Positions 36,301-41,835 of a stretch of DNA of 53,431 nucleotides are shown in pieces. The stretch covers positions 1 through 53,431 of the forward strand of contig CANQQX010000005.1 in the NCBI GenBank assembly GCA_947626115.1, read 5' to 3'. Source of the DNA: an uncultured Bacilli bacterium. Lineage in GTDB: Bacteria; Bacillota_I; Bacilli_A; RF39; UBA660. Positions within the stretch are counted from its first letter, which is position 1. Each line of letters begins with the position of its first letter. The notes beneath the pieces were generated by a model. It was given only the letters and a program-made list of their open reading frames with translations, was not told the origin of the DNA and searched no databases. A program made the position numbers and the translations under genes.

Positions 36301-36554
36301 ATGCTTTTGTAGAATCGTTGCAAAAAGACGCCATTGATATTACCGAAGGAGTTCAAAGTGAACTTGATAGAGTTCCAACTTGCCCAACTGATTATTATTG
36401 TTCTCGTGGTAAATTTGCTACTTATTTATCTTATCAATATAGTACAGCATTAAGACAAGAAATATACTACAAGTTAAAAACTGAAACTAACGATTTTAGA
36501 GATGAAATTTTTAAAGATTCTACGCAACAAACTATTACTAAGTTAGCCGAATAA
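27327..36554 (+). CDS. Giant surface zinc metalloprotease, M26 (ZmpB/IgA1-protease)-like
   Basis: 3075 residues. Order: signal peptide (1-23, ending VLA); cohesin-like beta domain (about 25-155); two membrane helices (about 187-207 and 221-243); a dockerin-like pair of calcium loops (DVNNDGKKD near 247, DVNNDGKVD near 285); about seven extracellular repeats of roughly 200 residues, each closing with a VLKDxPxI-like motif (near 400, 617, 814, 1019, 1224, 1452, 1666); a GLUG-like beta-helix (about 1900-2130); and a C-terminal protease domain. That domain has zinc motif HESAH (His2667, Glu2668, His2671) and a third ligand candidate Glu2691 after GG, close to the HExxH-x20-E of family M26. An N-terminal membrane anchor also occurs in streptococcal M26 proteases, but no LPxTG motif is visible here. 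Family members cleave host IgA1 or mucins; the substrate here is unknown. Confidence 0.85.
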   Translation: MKEKFKYLLVFLITIILLPISVLAKESVELKIDKTDLKVGDEVKVTASVPNKMEAYAIMATLKYDKNVFQIVNDSNFTIKNDESIKYSKETNKFGIINKTGKISLNDGDTLFTVNLKVKDDANVGNTNIALTNITYTDGDKVQNLDTTSLKILVTKDAKDGEIVPANKENEIVEDEENIIKTYNNIPLIIFLGILDVIGLITILIINNKNKENNDDKKKKTIFALIALEIVLALITIILLWLNFNKTDVNNDGKKDYHDAEEIIDYLINIEGTKEKNKTNTNKYDVNNDGKVDIEDIGNTTEQIEDNTKVTLKELKEDNEYYVEKGKITLKFTAEITPKEAKITKVKIDNKYYNVELVSGVYIAIVDNKEAGVHNFVIEEVELSNGVKRKTNLKITKEVLKDRPVVDDLSHDIRTSELSFTVKDKDKALQSARITVFEGNITEEDIKNSAIQTNPDDFDNFKVVFEEELDLTKNSFTFKPKLDIGGVYTIVITGKYDLDSKIGDNNNYEEQFLNNGLNVITVGKITITPKSTDEIFLTKKTNHDYLFDVDFEPQIIAQDVKQVLIGEQYVDVTYEDGHLKLVLDDNKIAGAKNIIISAVKLEDGTDVLCHYEISYDVLKDEPTIENFVYHKKTNKITFALKDNDNAIKDANIKITNKDNKEVFAENLSLDTKDYAYNNINLKEGDTYNINIVGNYDLDSNVNNDANDGTAKYEHNLTIYNVELQNANEEEVYYTEKGEEITLKFKAIINPTNEDAKISQVTIGDGVYEPQKDENGIYSVTITAPNKAEEKKYTIRNVIMDDEDIDESLSLKVDVLKDVPTIEDLLIDESKNIPVISFTIKDPDNALDKNAIGNLVIAKDGGKTETIAIDKDFKEIALDAFADELAGSTFDLDIKANYSRHNCENASKYKEVDKKLIDTKQFKIYTATLTPESNKNFVPKNEIVEFKLKSDIKPNDGSTIKSFVLENNKVVDASKINDGSYAINLETLNVAGDKTYKIEKIILENDIEIKATANISVYVLKDIPYVNKLNLNEDNESISYELHDPDNALTSGTITITGKDDQNLTENVQKSGKATINYNFQDGESYVVKVIGSYDLDSNKENKQNSVDNKEMSLESFIVGGEYNFTLTNASITDALKPNEYPILTFKSTNTRSTFINRAELTIDGESSQYEVTKIDKDTYQIELSNVDINPGKHTVTLDKVSMNNGAKTFENTKDYKVNELTYTVLKEAPKADGLTLSVNKANKSVVANFSIIDSNNALKKLNVALVDSTGKIVSTKVLNYAEFASKDTIKVELSYNGNTDGRYTVKVLADYELAQKYFYANECIGENTVLVYSNDEIRIDRMYVVNDRNVEQVDGLFPTKMQKNYQIAVEVTIADSVKARGYGRVSGVTINGVNYPANQISGYKSKVYINVPATAGVIELTANRVQLANDGYYKIYNDYYSVPETTLKLDVLKDKPKIENLEIEEDYEKKEVTFNFDVVLDETAKSDEFTDGTITLNGVDKDIKVGPNNITFTNVDQNKTYDLIFKGTYDLDTNTFDDISNEKNKTVKGEFYRVKYGLYNDNTYETINITDAKLVSEKGNKYFEKNEKVKLQFKVSGLNENLGVLPSKVVIKDEEYNLTKLDDNYYELIIDGYSSFGEKAITITDIILDNSKKVTLTEPFTFNPEVLKDAIKINDYKYKVDDDNITINIDLDDADGAIVGFANVTVTDEKGKELYNNNYQNEIVINRADKSILRYYVKLTLDYDRDIDKGDDTANHYSDVLLLDELISLEKNNIELKDIIDINLYKYANDNNEESIKKIDEISITELKDKLDSYFVEVVMENLPAIRTKIVDVKTVQNHLILVLDYDYVTKEGGAKNNLEIDFGEIKENNKAKNEFHPETAIESLIAKLEANEPVTLNQNYDFSKIKLDRNVYIENYSSVLDGNGYTFKNLSKPLFGTLTGEVKNLNINDVTFDGNGHGALANNTNGAIIEYVLVDRVTRTSTANNPNGGLIGVADNTKIKTSRVTNVLINAGYYEQQNGLLIGNSNNNTVVENCYAEGTISGGYNYTSGFIGNAKSTTMRNNYAKVTTRGQSGSVFGFASAYGNNASIYENNVSIASNTSTTMISSARTINNNYFFINKEATNSNGITIIKEDEINDDLFANRVKLSEDIWYIKDVNINNLPIFQIEKKSVINDKTIEDYQEKHETLYKNLMKLMPFFDDKKIVETSKNIPEDSNLVTKTIKHIVPVDENGNLVTYLTTDNPKKIKNIKIIFTDGSKEEYKVNYDKTYDMVASYKISELNIDYNYEHYVINNDSQVVVNLTNYLKGLDYTNNLDILTTNADSRLYRDFYNENTKYDLEEFVLKYLSNSEYTNTSSNSAINNYIESEVKKEQKLEKALYVYNYLKRFYDLDIGGMKLYDFIMFNMKGFDESLTTDKIVELYLGNGSGDNFNTNQTNTRYNEVLGKYTNLNTIPKLVEYLVKGLTNADLSAWTRSQVKSILVEIPIDGHPNVKYTLWDHFISESNDEILNQFLPMLTLPEGAAYIMSMPVQYIIGAQRTYIVDPSNPSDVENLKARMKTYETRMKRYFDTAYSILEDEKLFNDILIYSVDKRLTKTETGSVSNTAYTTTEPFHKNFVEATGLWAAAAGVNAAAWGPRLEWQVAGILDSTLAEEGYNDTSHVTFRTWSHESAHLIDARLFLRNNGRRFDAGGEDYADNFLMQSFDRNSITMNLSMMMDKTAKSVEEATKANDAKLGPVASNLTPERINSPEKIHDFYRKLFETVYVIDYIEAQAFLKLPADTQKDLAIQVSYPNETKQFTRVVDENGKDTDQFEGPFYKDDEFAKYRARETTKYTRLNELTDFNTPLRTMNDLINNRIMLYPGVYRYSSRGNNSYGGEGINTVHWYQPWNPDGRPDSYALKWISYEMLGWKGYNNGFVEYASNVHYQPNKIYSDLSHPKKGTSTVNYKSDSMALAQISNNRFTNFSDYKKYRFNDIKDKLDRLDSIINVDDYIDAFVESLQKDAIDITEGVQSELDRVPTCPTDYYCSRGKFATYLSYQYSTALRQEIYYKLKTETNDFRDEIFKDSTQQTITKLAE

Positions 36555-36557
36555 AGC

Positions 36558-36595
36558 AAAACAGGATAATTAAAAAAATAAATTATCCTGTTTTT
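36558..36595 (+). terminator. Terminator of the metalloprotease gene
   Basis: AAAACAGGATAATT at 36558-36571 pairs perfectly with AATTATCCTGTTTT at 36581-36594, followed by T. It is one of the strongest hairpins in the window. Confidence 0.9.
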
Positions 36596-36642
36596 ATTTT
36601 CTTTTTTTAATAGCTAAATTTTTCAAAAAGATAAAAAATGTC

Positions 36643-36670
36643 TTGATTCTCGGGGGGGGTATATTATAAT
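36643..36670 (+). promoter_or_regulatory. G8-tract promoter 3 (candidate phase-variable)
   Basis: TTGATT at 36643-36648, CTC, eight G at 36652-36659, TATAT, TATAAT at 36665-36670: 16-nt spacer. The upstream and downstream flanks match the promoter-2 locus almost base for base. Confidence 0.75.
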
Positions 36671-36716
36671 TATCTTATAATAGATAATGGTTTTATATAC
36701 ATAAATACGATATTTA

Positions 36717-36725
36717 TGGTATAAT
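36717..36725 (+). promoter_or_regulatory. Second, extended -10 promoter of the third paralogue
   Basis: TGG-TATAAT at 36717-36725, equivalent to 18892-18900 at the paralogous locus. Confidence 0.5.
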
Positions 36726-36756
36726 AAAAAAGATAATAAAGAGAAAGTTATTATAG

Positions 36757-38246
36757 ATGAAGAGAGTAATAAATAATAATAATAAAATAATAATTGGTTT
36801 TATCATAGGATTACTATTTTCTATAACAACAGTATATGCAGTAGATGCCTATATTGAAAGTAATAAAGTAGCTTATACTAATCACAATAAAAATAATGTC
36901 GAAGAAGCCATAGATGAATTGTATGAAAAAAGTGGTATGCATAAAGATAAATGGGTAGATCCAATACTTAATGGAGCAGATCCTGTATTTGATAATGAAG
37001 GAAAGTTAATTCCAGTAGAAATAAAACCGAATGGTGATGTATATTATGCAAGTTTAAATAGTGAATGGTATAATTATAGTGAGAAAAGATGGGCCAATGC
37101 TGTAATATTAGTAGATAATCCAAGTAATACAAATTATCAAGTTGGAGATCACATAATAGAAGATGATATTGAAAGTTACTTTGTCTGGATACCAAGATAT
37201 CAATATAAAGTATGGGATTTAGGAAAATATAATAGTGCTCCAGATGGAAACACTTTAACAGATAAAGACTATAATTCATCAACAGCTCAAGCATTAAATA
37301 AATCAATACTAATAGATATAAAATTTGGTAACATTGACAAAGCCCTTAAAATGGTAGAGCCAAGTATAACAGGAGTATATTATACCCATCCAGCATTTAC
37401 CTTAGGAGATAAAGATTTAAATGGTTTATGGATAGGTAAATTTGAAACAGGATATAAAGGGGCAACAAGTAAAGAAACAGCTGAAGTAAATAGAGAAGAA
37501 ACTACAAGTGTCATAATAAAGCCAGATGTTTATTTGTGCGTAATATATCAGTGAAAAATATATTTATGACTTCATATAATTATGATAGAAACTTAGATAG
37601 TCATATGATAAAGAATACAGAATGGGGAGCTGCAGCTTATCTTTCCCACTCACAATATGGAATAGGAAATGAAATAAGACTTAATAACACAAGCGATTAT
37701 AAAACTGGTTATTCAGCTGCTGCCAATACTAATCAAAGTACTCGTTTAGGTACTTATGCCGAAAGTACTGATAAAACTATAACGCAACCATGGAATACGG
37801 CAACGGGCTATTTAGCGAGTACTACCGGAAATATAAGTGGTATATATGATATGTCAGGTGGTGGTTGGGAATACGTTGCTGGTTGTCTAAATGAAACAAT
37901 TGGTGCTAGTGAATTTACTATAGACGAATTAAAATACTATACTCAACTTGATTATTTAGATATATATGATAAAAATAGTTTAATTTCATCATATAATAAT
38001 AGAATATTAGGTGATGCAACAGGAGAAACGGGGCCATTTTTTAAATATAATGATGGAGATAATGGTGTAAGAACTCATAATAGTTGGTATAGTGATTGGG
38101 CCTGGTTTATTTTTGGCATCTATCCTTGGTTTGTTCGAGGTGGCGGTTACGATTCCGGTGGACTTTCTGGTGCTTTTAATTTTAGTCGTTTTGGTGGAGA
38201 AGCTTCAGAATATTTTTCATATAGAATTACTCTTGCACCAATATAA
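36757..38246 (+). pseudogene. Surface protein 3, FGE/lectin-like, interrupted by a frameshift
   Basis: A third paralogue of the 18930 and 20417 genes, split into two frames: 36757-37554 and a continuation readable from 37536 to 38246. Aligned with paralogue 2 at the conserved SWR site, where that copy has TCGTGGCG, this copy has TTGTGCG, so one G is missing near 37538. Restoring it reads Y-L-W-R-N and rejoins the frame exactly. Both halves are otherwise intact, including the N-terminal helix and stalk, KNTEWGAAAYLSHSQYG, GIYDMSGGGWEYVAG and the C-terminal NSWY, PWFVRG and YRITLAPI frame. As read, the product would be a 265-residue protein lacking the lectin-like domain. It is a recent inactivation, an off state, or a sequencing error. 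Confidence 0.8.
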
Positions 38247-38250
38247 TTAT

Positions 38251-38589
38251 TTATATTTTGTTATTTTTTACTATACAAAAAGCAATAGCGTAATCATTAT
38301 CATAAGATAAAGATAAATTTATTGCATATTCTTCGTGATTAATGATAGAAGGAATAGGCTCCCCTAAAGAACCTTTTAATATTTCAATTTCATTAAAATC
38401 AAACTTACTATTAGTAGCTTTAATAATGGCTTCTTTAGCTGCAAATCTGGTGGCTAAAAAGTTAATTGGTTCCTTTATAGTACTCGCAATATCTAGCTCT
38501 TTTTTGGTATATACTTTTTTAATAAATGATGGATTATTATCTATCATTTTTTTAAGTCTTGGAATAAATACTATATCAGTTCCAATCAT
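38251..38589 (-). CDS. acpS: Holo-acyl-carrier-protein synthase
   Basis: Transfers phosphopantetheine from CoA to acyl carrier protein. At 112 residues it has the family length and both signatures: MIGTDIVFI at the N-terminus (metal-binding Asp) and FLATRFAAKEAIIKA (catalytic Glu and Lys). AAGAAGG precedes the ATG, with an extended -10 (TGT-TATACT) at 38612-38620 on the minus strand. It is divergent from an acyl carrier protein gene 106 bp away, its likely substrate, and converges on the pseudogene of surface protein 3 with only 4 bp between. Confidence 0.93.
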   Translation of the reverse strand: MIGTDIVFIPRLKKMIDNNPSFIKKVYTKKELDIASTIKEPINFLATRFAAKEAIIKATNSKFDFNEIEILKGSLGEPIPSIINHEEYAINLSLSYDNDYAIAFCIVKNNKI

Positions 38590-38611
38590 TTTATATCGCC
38601 TTCTTATAATT

Positions 38612-38620
38612 AGTATAACA
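38612..38620 (-). promoter_or_regulatory. Extended -10 promoter of acpS
   Basis: TGT-TATACT read on the minus strand (38620 to 38612). Divergent with the ACP promoter at 38669. Confidence 0.5.
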
Positions 38621-38668
38621 TTTTTTTACATAATTTTAATATTTATATTTTTAATATCTTGTAATTTG

Positions 38669-38677
38669 TGGTAAAAT
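38669..38677 (+). promoter_or_regulatory. Extended -10 promoter of the ACP operon
   Basis: TGG-TAAAAT at 38669-38677. AGGAGGAT and the ATG at 38696 follow, so the leader is about 12 nt. Confidence 0.5.
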
Positions 38678-38695
38678 GAATAATAGGAGGATAGT

Positions 38696-38938
38696 ATGAA
38701 AGACGAAATTGAACAAAAATTAATTGAAAAGACTGCTAAAGTATTAGGAGTAGATCCATCTACATTATCTGGTAGTACTAATATTAGAACAGATATTGAT
38801 TTAAAAAGCTTAGAAATGGTAGGAATTATTTCTGAATTTGAAGAAGAATATGACTGTTATATTAAGTATACTGAATTAATGCATGCTAATACTATTAGTG
38901 AATCTGCTGAAATTATTGCAAAACAAATTGAAGGCTAA
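38696..38938 (+). CDS. Acyl carrier protein
   Basis: 80 residues, four-helix ACP pattern. The phosphopantetheine site is Ser38 in DLKSLEMV, where the usual DSL is replaced by KSL. The Asp before the serine is normally conserved in fatty-acid ACPs, so this may be a specialised carrier. The acidic helix EFEEEYDCYI and the C-terminal SESAEIIAKQI fit the fold. It heads an operon with a CocE-type hydrolase, a phosphotransacylase and butyrate kinase, and faces acpS. No fatty-acid elongation genes are near, so its acyl partner is unclear. Confidence 0.88.
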   Translation: MKDEIEQKLIEKTAKVLGVDPSTLSGSTNIRTDIDLKSLEMVGIISEFEEEYDCYIKYTELMHANTISESAEIIAKQIEG

Positions 38939-38968
38939 CTTTTAAAAGAATAGAAAGAGGGAATAAAA

Positions 38969-40780
38969 TTGAAAGAAGAAAAAAAGCCGATTGAAAACGA
39001 ATTGTCCTTACCAAAGGAAATGCCAAAAAGGGATGAAAAAATAGTTAATGTTAAATATCCTGATGGCACAAGTTGTGATGTTATTTTTACCAAAATGACT
39101 CAACCTATACCAAAAGAGGAATTTGCGAAAGTTCCAAGAGAAGAAGCAATGAATTATTGCATTGAGGTACCTGTTAATACAACAGAGTATTATGTTGATG
39201 ATGAGAAAAGAGTAATATGTCTTCAAGATAGACCAGTTAAAATGCGTGATGGTGTAACTATTTACGCTGATATTTATATTCCAACTAGTGCCTTAAAAAC
39301 ACCAGTTCCACTTATTATTAGTTGGTCATTCTTTGGTAAACAACCTTGGCATCAACCAGTCCAAATTTTTAGACCGATGGGTGTACCTACAGGTGCTGTT
39401 TCAAATGTTTGTAAATTTGAATCATCTGATCCACTATTCTGGTGTTATCAAGGATATGCTGTTGCCAATGTAGATCCAAGAGGTATTGGTAATAGTGAAG
39501 GAGACCAACAACAATTTGGTACTCAAGAAGGAAGAGATGGCTATGACTTTATTGAATGGGCTGCTAAAGAAAAATGGTGTAATGGTAAAATAGCACTATT
39601 TGGTAACTCAGGTGTTGCCATGAGTCAATGGCGTATTGCCGCTGAATGTCCACCTCACCTAGTTTGTATTGCTCCATGGGAAGCAACAGGTGATCAATAT
39701 CGTGAAAGTATTATGGAAGGTGGTATTCCTGGATTCTTTGGTGGTTCAATAGTTATTGCTGCTCAAGGAAGAGGTTATATCGATAATACAGTTGCGATGG
39801 CCAAAAAAGAACCATATGTTACTAGTCCTTATTGGCAAGATAAAATACCTCATTATGAAAAAATTAATATCCCAGTTTATACTACTTGTAACTGGAACCA
39901 TTTCCATTTAAGAGGAAGCTGGGAAGGATTTAAAAATATTAAAACTAAGAAAAAATGGATGCGTTGCCATCAAGTATTTGAATGGCCAGATACCTATAAT
40001 TCAAAATGGCTACAAGATTTAAAATTATTCTTTGATCGTTATTTAAAAGGTATCTATAACGGTTGGGAATTAACACCAAGAATTAGAATGGAAGTTATGG
40101 ATGCATTTGAATATCCATATCAAACTAATCGTCCAGAAAATGAATGGCCACTTGCAAGAACTGTTTATAAGAAATTATATTTAAATGCCAATACTCATAA
40201 ATTAGGTGATGCGCCAGTTAAAAATGCTAGTAGTGTTAGTTATGATGGGGCAACAGGTTTAACAACATTTGAATATACATTTAGAAAAGATACTGAACTT
40301 ACAGGTTATATGAAGCTTAGAATGTATGTTGAAGCTAAAGGTCATGATGATATGGATTTATTTATAACTATTAAGAAGCTATCTACTAAAGGTGAAGAAT
40401 TACCAGTAACTATCTTTGGTTCTGAACGCCATCCAGGTGCTTGGGGTAAACTTAGAGTTTCAGCAAGACACTTAGACGAAGAAAAATCTACGGAATATCA
40501 ACCAGTTCATACTCATGATAGAACTGAAAAATTAAAACCTGGTGAAATTGTTCCAGTAGATATTGAAATTTGGCCTATCTCAAGAATTTGGCATAAAGGT
40601 CAAAAATTACAACTTCAAATTGCTGGTAGATATATTCGTGATGAATGGTTTGAACCACTTGTTTGGTTCCCTGATAATAAAGGTGAACATGTTATTCATA
40701 CAGGTGGCAAATATGAATCATACTTATTAGTTCCAGTTATTCCACCTCGTTATGAAGATGGCGACTATATTTATAGATAG
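38969..40780 (+). CDS. CocE/NonD-family (X-Pro dipeptidyl-peptidase S15-type) hydrolase
   Basis: 603 residues. The alpha/beta-hydrolase domain has the nucleophile elbow GNSGVA with Ser214, preceded by DPRGIGNSEGDQQQFG, and continues with the PWEATGDQYRE segment characteristic of CocE/NonD enzymes. The C-terminal 200 residues form the jelly-roll domain of the S15 class (DMDLFITIKKL, WHKGQKLQLQIAG). There is no signal peptide, so it acts in the cytoplasm on an ester or amide. Translation starts at TTG behind AGAGGGA. Its place between an ACP and acyl-phosphate enzymes suggests it releases or handles a carboxylic acid; that is inference. Confidence 0.85.
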   Translation: MKEEKKPIENELSLPKEMPKRDEKIVNVKYPDGTSCDVIFTKMTQPIPKEEFAKVPREEAMNYCIEVPVNTTEYYVDDEKRVICLQDRPVKMRDGVTIYADIYIPTSALKTPVPLIISWSFFGKQPWHQPVQIFRPMGVPTGAVSNVCKFESSDPLFWCYQGYAVANVDPRGIGNSEGDQQQFGTQEGRDGYDFIEWAAKEKWCNGKIALFGNSGVAMSQWRIAAECPPHLVCIAPWEATGDQYRESIMEGGIPGFFGGSIVIAAQGRGYIDNTVAMAKKEPYVTSPYWQDKIPHYEKINIPVYTTCNWNHFHLRGSWEGFKNIKTKKKWMRCHQVFEWPDTYNSKWLQDLKLFFDRYLKGIYNGWELTPRIRMEVMDAFEYPYQTNRPENEWPLARTVYKKLYLNANTHKLGDAPVKNASSVSYDGATGLTTFEYTFRKDTELTGYMKLRMYVEAKGHDDMDLFITIKKLSTKGEELPVTIFGSERHPGAWGKLRVSARHLDEEKSTEYQPVHTHDRTEKLKPGEIVPVDIEIWPISRIWHKGQKLQLQIAGRYIRDEWFEPLVWFPDNKGEHVIHTGGKYESYLLVPVIPPRYEDGDYIYR

Positions 40781-40788
40781 GAGTAATT

Positions 40789-41835
40789 ATGGACTTAATA
40801 GAAACTGTTAAAGCTAAGGCAAAGGCTAACCCAGGAAGGGTAGCCTTTCCTGAAGCTAATGATGCGAAAATGGTTCTAGCGATAGATGAAGTTTCTAGAG
40901 AAAAATACTGTGATGTTGTAATTGTCGGTCATATTGATGAAGTAAAATCATTATGTAAAGAAAATAAAATAGATGATTCTACTTGGGAATATATTGATAC
41001 GAGTGATGAAGACTATAAAGAAAAAGTATTACAAAAATATTTACAATTACCTAATTTAGTCTATGGCGAAAAATCACTAAGAAGAAGAATGAATGAACCA
41101 TTATATTTAGCATTTATGATGGAAGCTATTGATGAAGTAGATGTCACATTTGCTGGTATTACCAGTGCAACAGGTGATATTATTTTAGCGGCTCAAACTA
41201 TCGTTGGCTTAAATAATGAACTTGAAGTAGCATCTTCTGTAGGTATAGCAGAACTTCCTAATTATACATTCCCTGATGGTGGCCATTTAATTGCCGTTGG
41301 TGATTGTGCCGTATGTACTAATCCTAGTGCATCGGAACTTGCTAGTATTGCGATAAATACTTGTGATACAATTCATGCAGTAACCGGTTGGGAACCAAGA
41401 TGTGCTTTACTTTCATATTCAACTGATGGATCTGGCAGTGGTGAGCTTGTTGAAAAAGTAAAAACTGCTGTTAAACTTGCAAAAGAGCGAAGACCAGATT
41501 TAAAAATAGATGGTGAATTTCAATTAGATGCCGCGATTGTTCCTGAAATAGCGCAAAAAAAGGTTAAAAGAGAAAGTGAAGTAGCAGGGAAGGCTAATAT
41601 ATTAATTTTTCCAGATTTAAATGCTGGTAATATAGGAGTTAAATTAATTCAACAATTTGGTGGGGCTGATGCTTATGGACCATTATTACAAGGATTTAGA
41701 AAGATTTGTAGTGATTGCTCTAGAAGTGCTCCAGTATCTGAACTTGTTGGTAATATTTTATTTTCTATTGTGCGATCAGGCGATTTAAAAACAAAAGACT
41801 TAAAATTAGGAGATTTAAAAAATGGAAAAAAATAA
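40789..41835 (+). CDS. Phosphate acyltransferase (Pta/Ptb family)
   Basis: 348 residues of the PTA_PTB fold. Family segments include RVAFPEANDAKMVLA at the N-terminus, DGEFQLDAAIVPEIA, IFPDLNAGNIGVKLIQ, and a PLLQGFRKICSDCSRSAP end corresponding to the G-PVNDLSR-like site. It converts acyl-CoA (or acyl-ACP) plus phosphate to acyl phosphate. The neighbour encoding butyrate kinase favours phosphotransbutyrylase or a branched-chain analogue over acetate, but the sequence alone does not decide. It overlaps buk by 14 nt, so the two enzymes are made together. Confidence 0.88.
   Translation: MDLIETVKAKAKANPGRVAFPEANDAKMVLAIDEVSREKYCDVVIVGHIDEVKSLCKENKIDDSTWEYIDTSDEDYKEKVLQKYLQLPNLVYGEKSLRRRMNEPLYLAFMMEAIDEVDVTFAGITSATGDIILAAQTIVGLNNELEVASSVGIAELPNYTFPDGGHLIAVGDCAVCTNPSASELASIAINTCDTIHAVTGWEPRCALLSYSTDGSGSGELVEKVKTAVKLAKERRPDLKIDGEFQLDAAIVPEIAQKKVKRESEVAGKANILIFPDLNAGNIGVKLIQQFGGADAYGPLLQGFRKICSDCSRSAPVSELVGNILFSIVRSGDLKTKDLKLGDLKNGKK

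Noticed and set aside
27327..36554. LPxTG sorting signal in the giant protease
   Set aside because: No LPxTG-like motif was found at either end; the only hydrophobic segments after the signal peptide are the N-terminal pair near residues 187-243.
8861..36670. Invertible promoter elements switched by the Xer recombinase
   Set aside because: All three G8 promoters face the same way and no inverted repeats flank them; slippage of the G tract explains the sequence better.
18930..38246. Complete diversity-generating retroelement
   Set aside because: The lectin-like paralogues look like DGR targets, but no reverse transcriptase (YxDD) gene, accessory gene or template repeat is present, so only the target-like proteins are reported.
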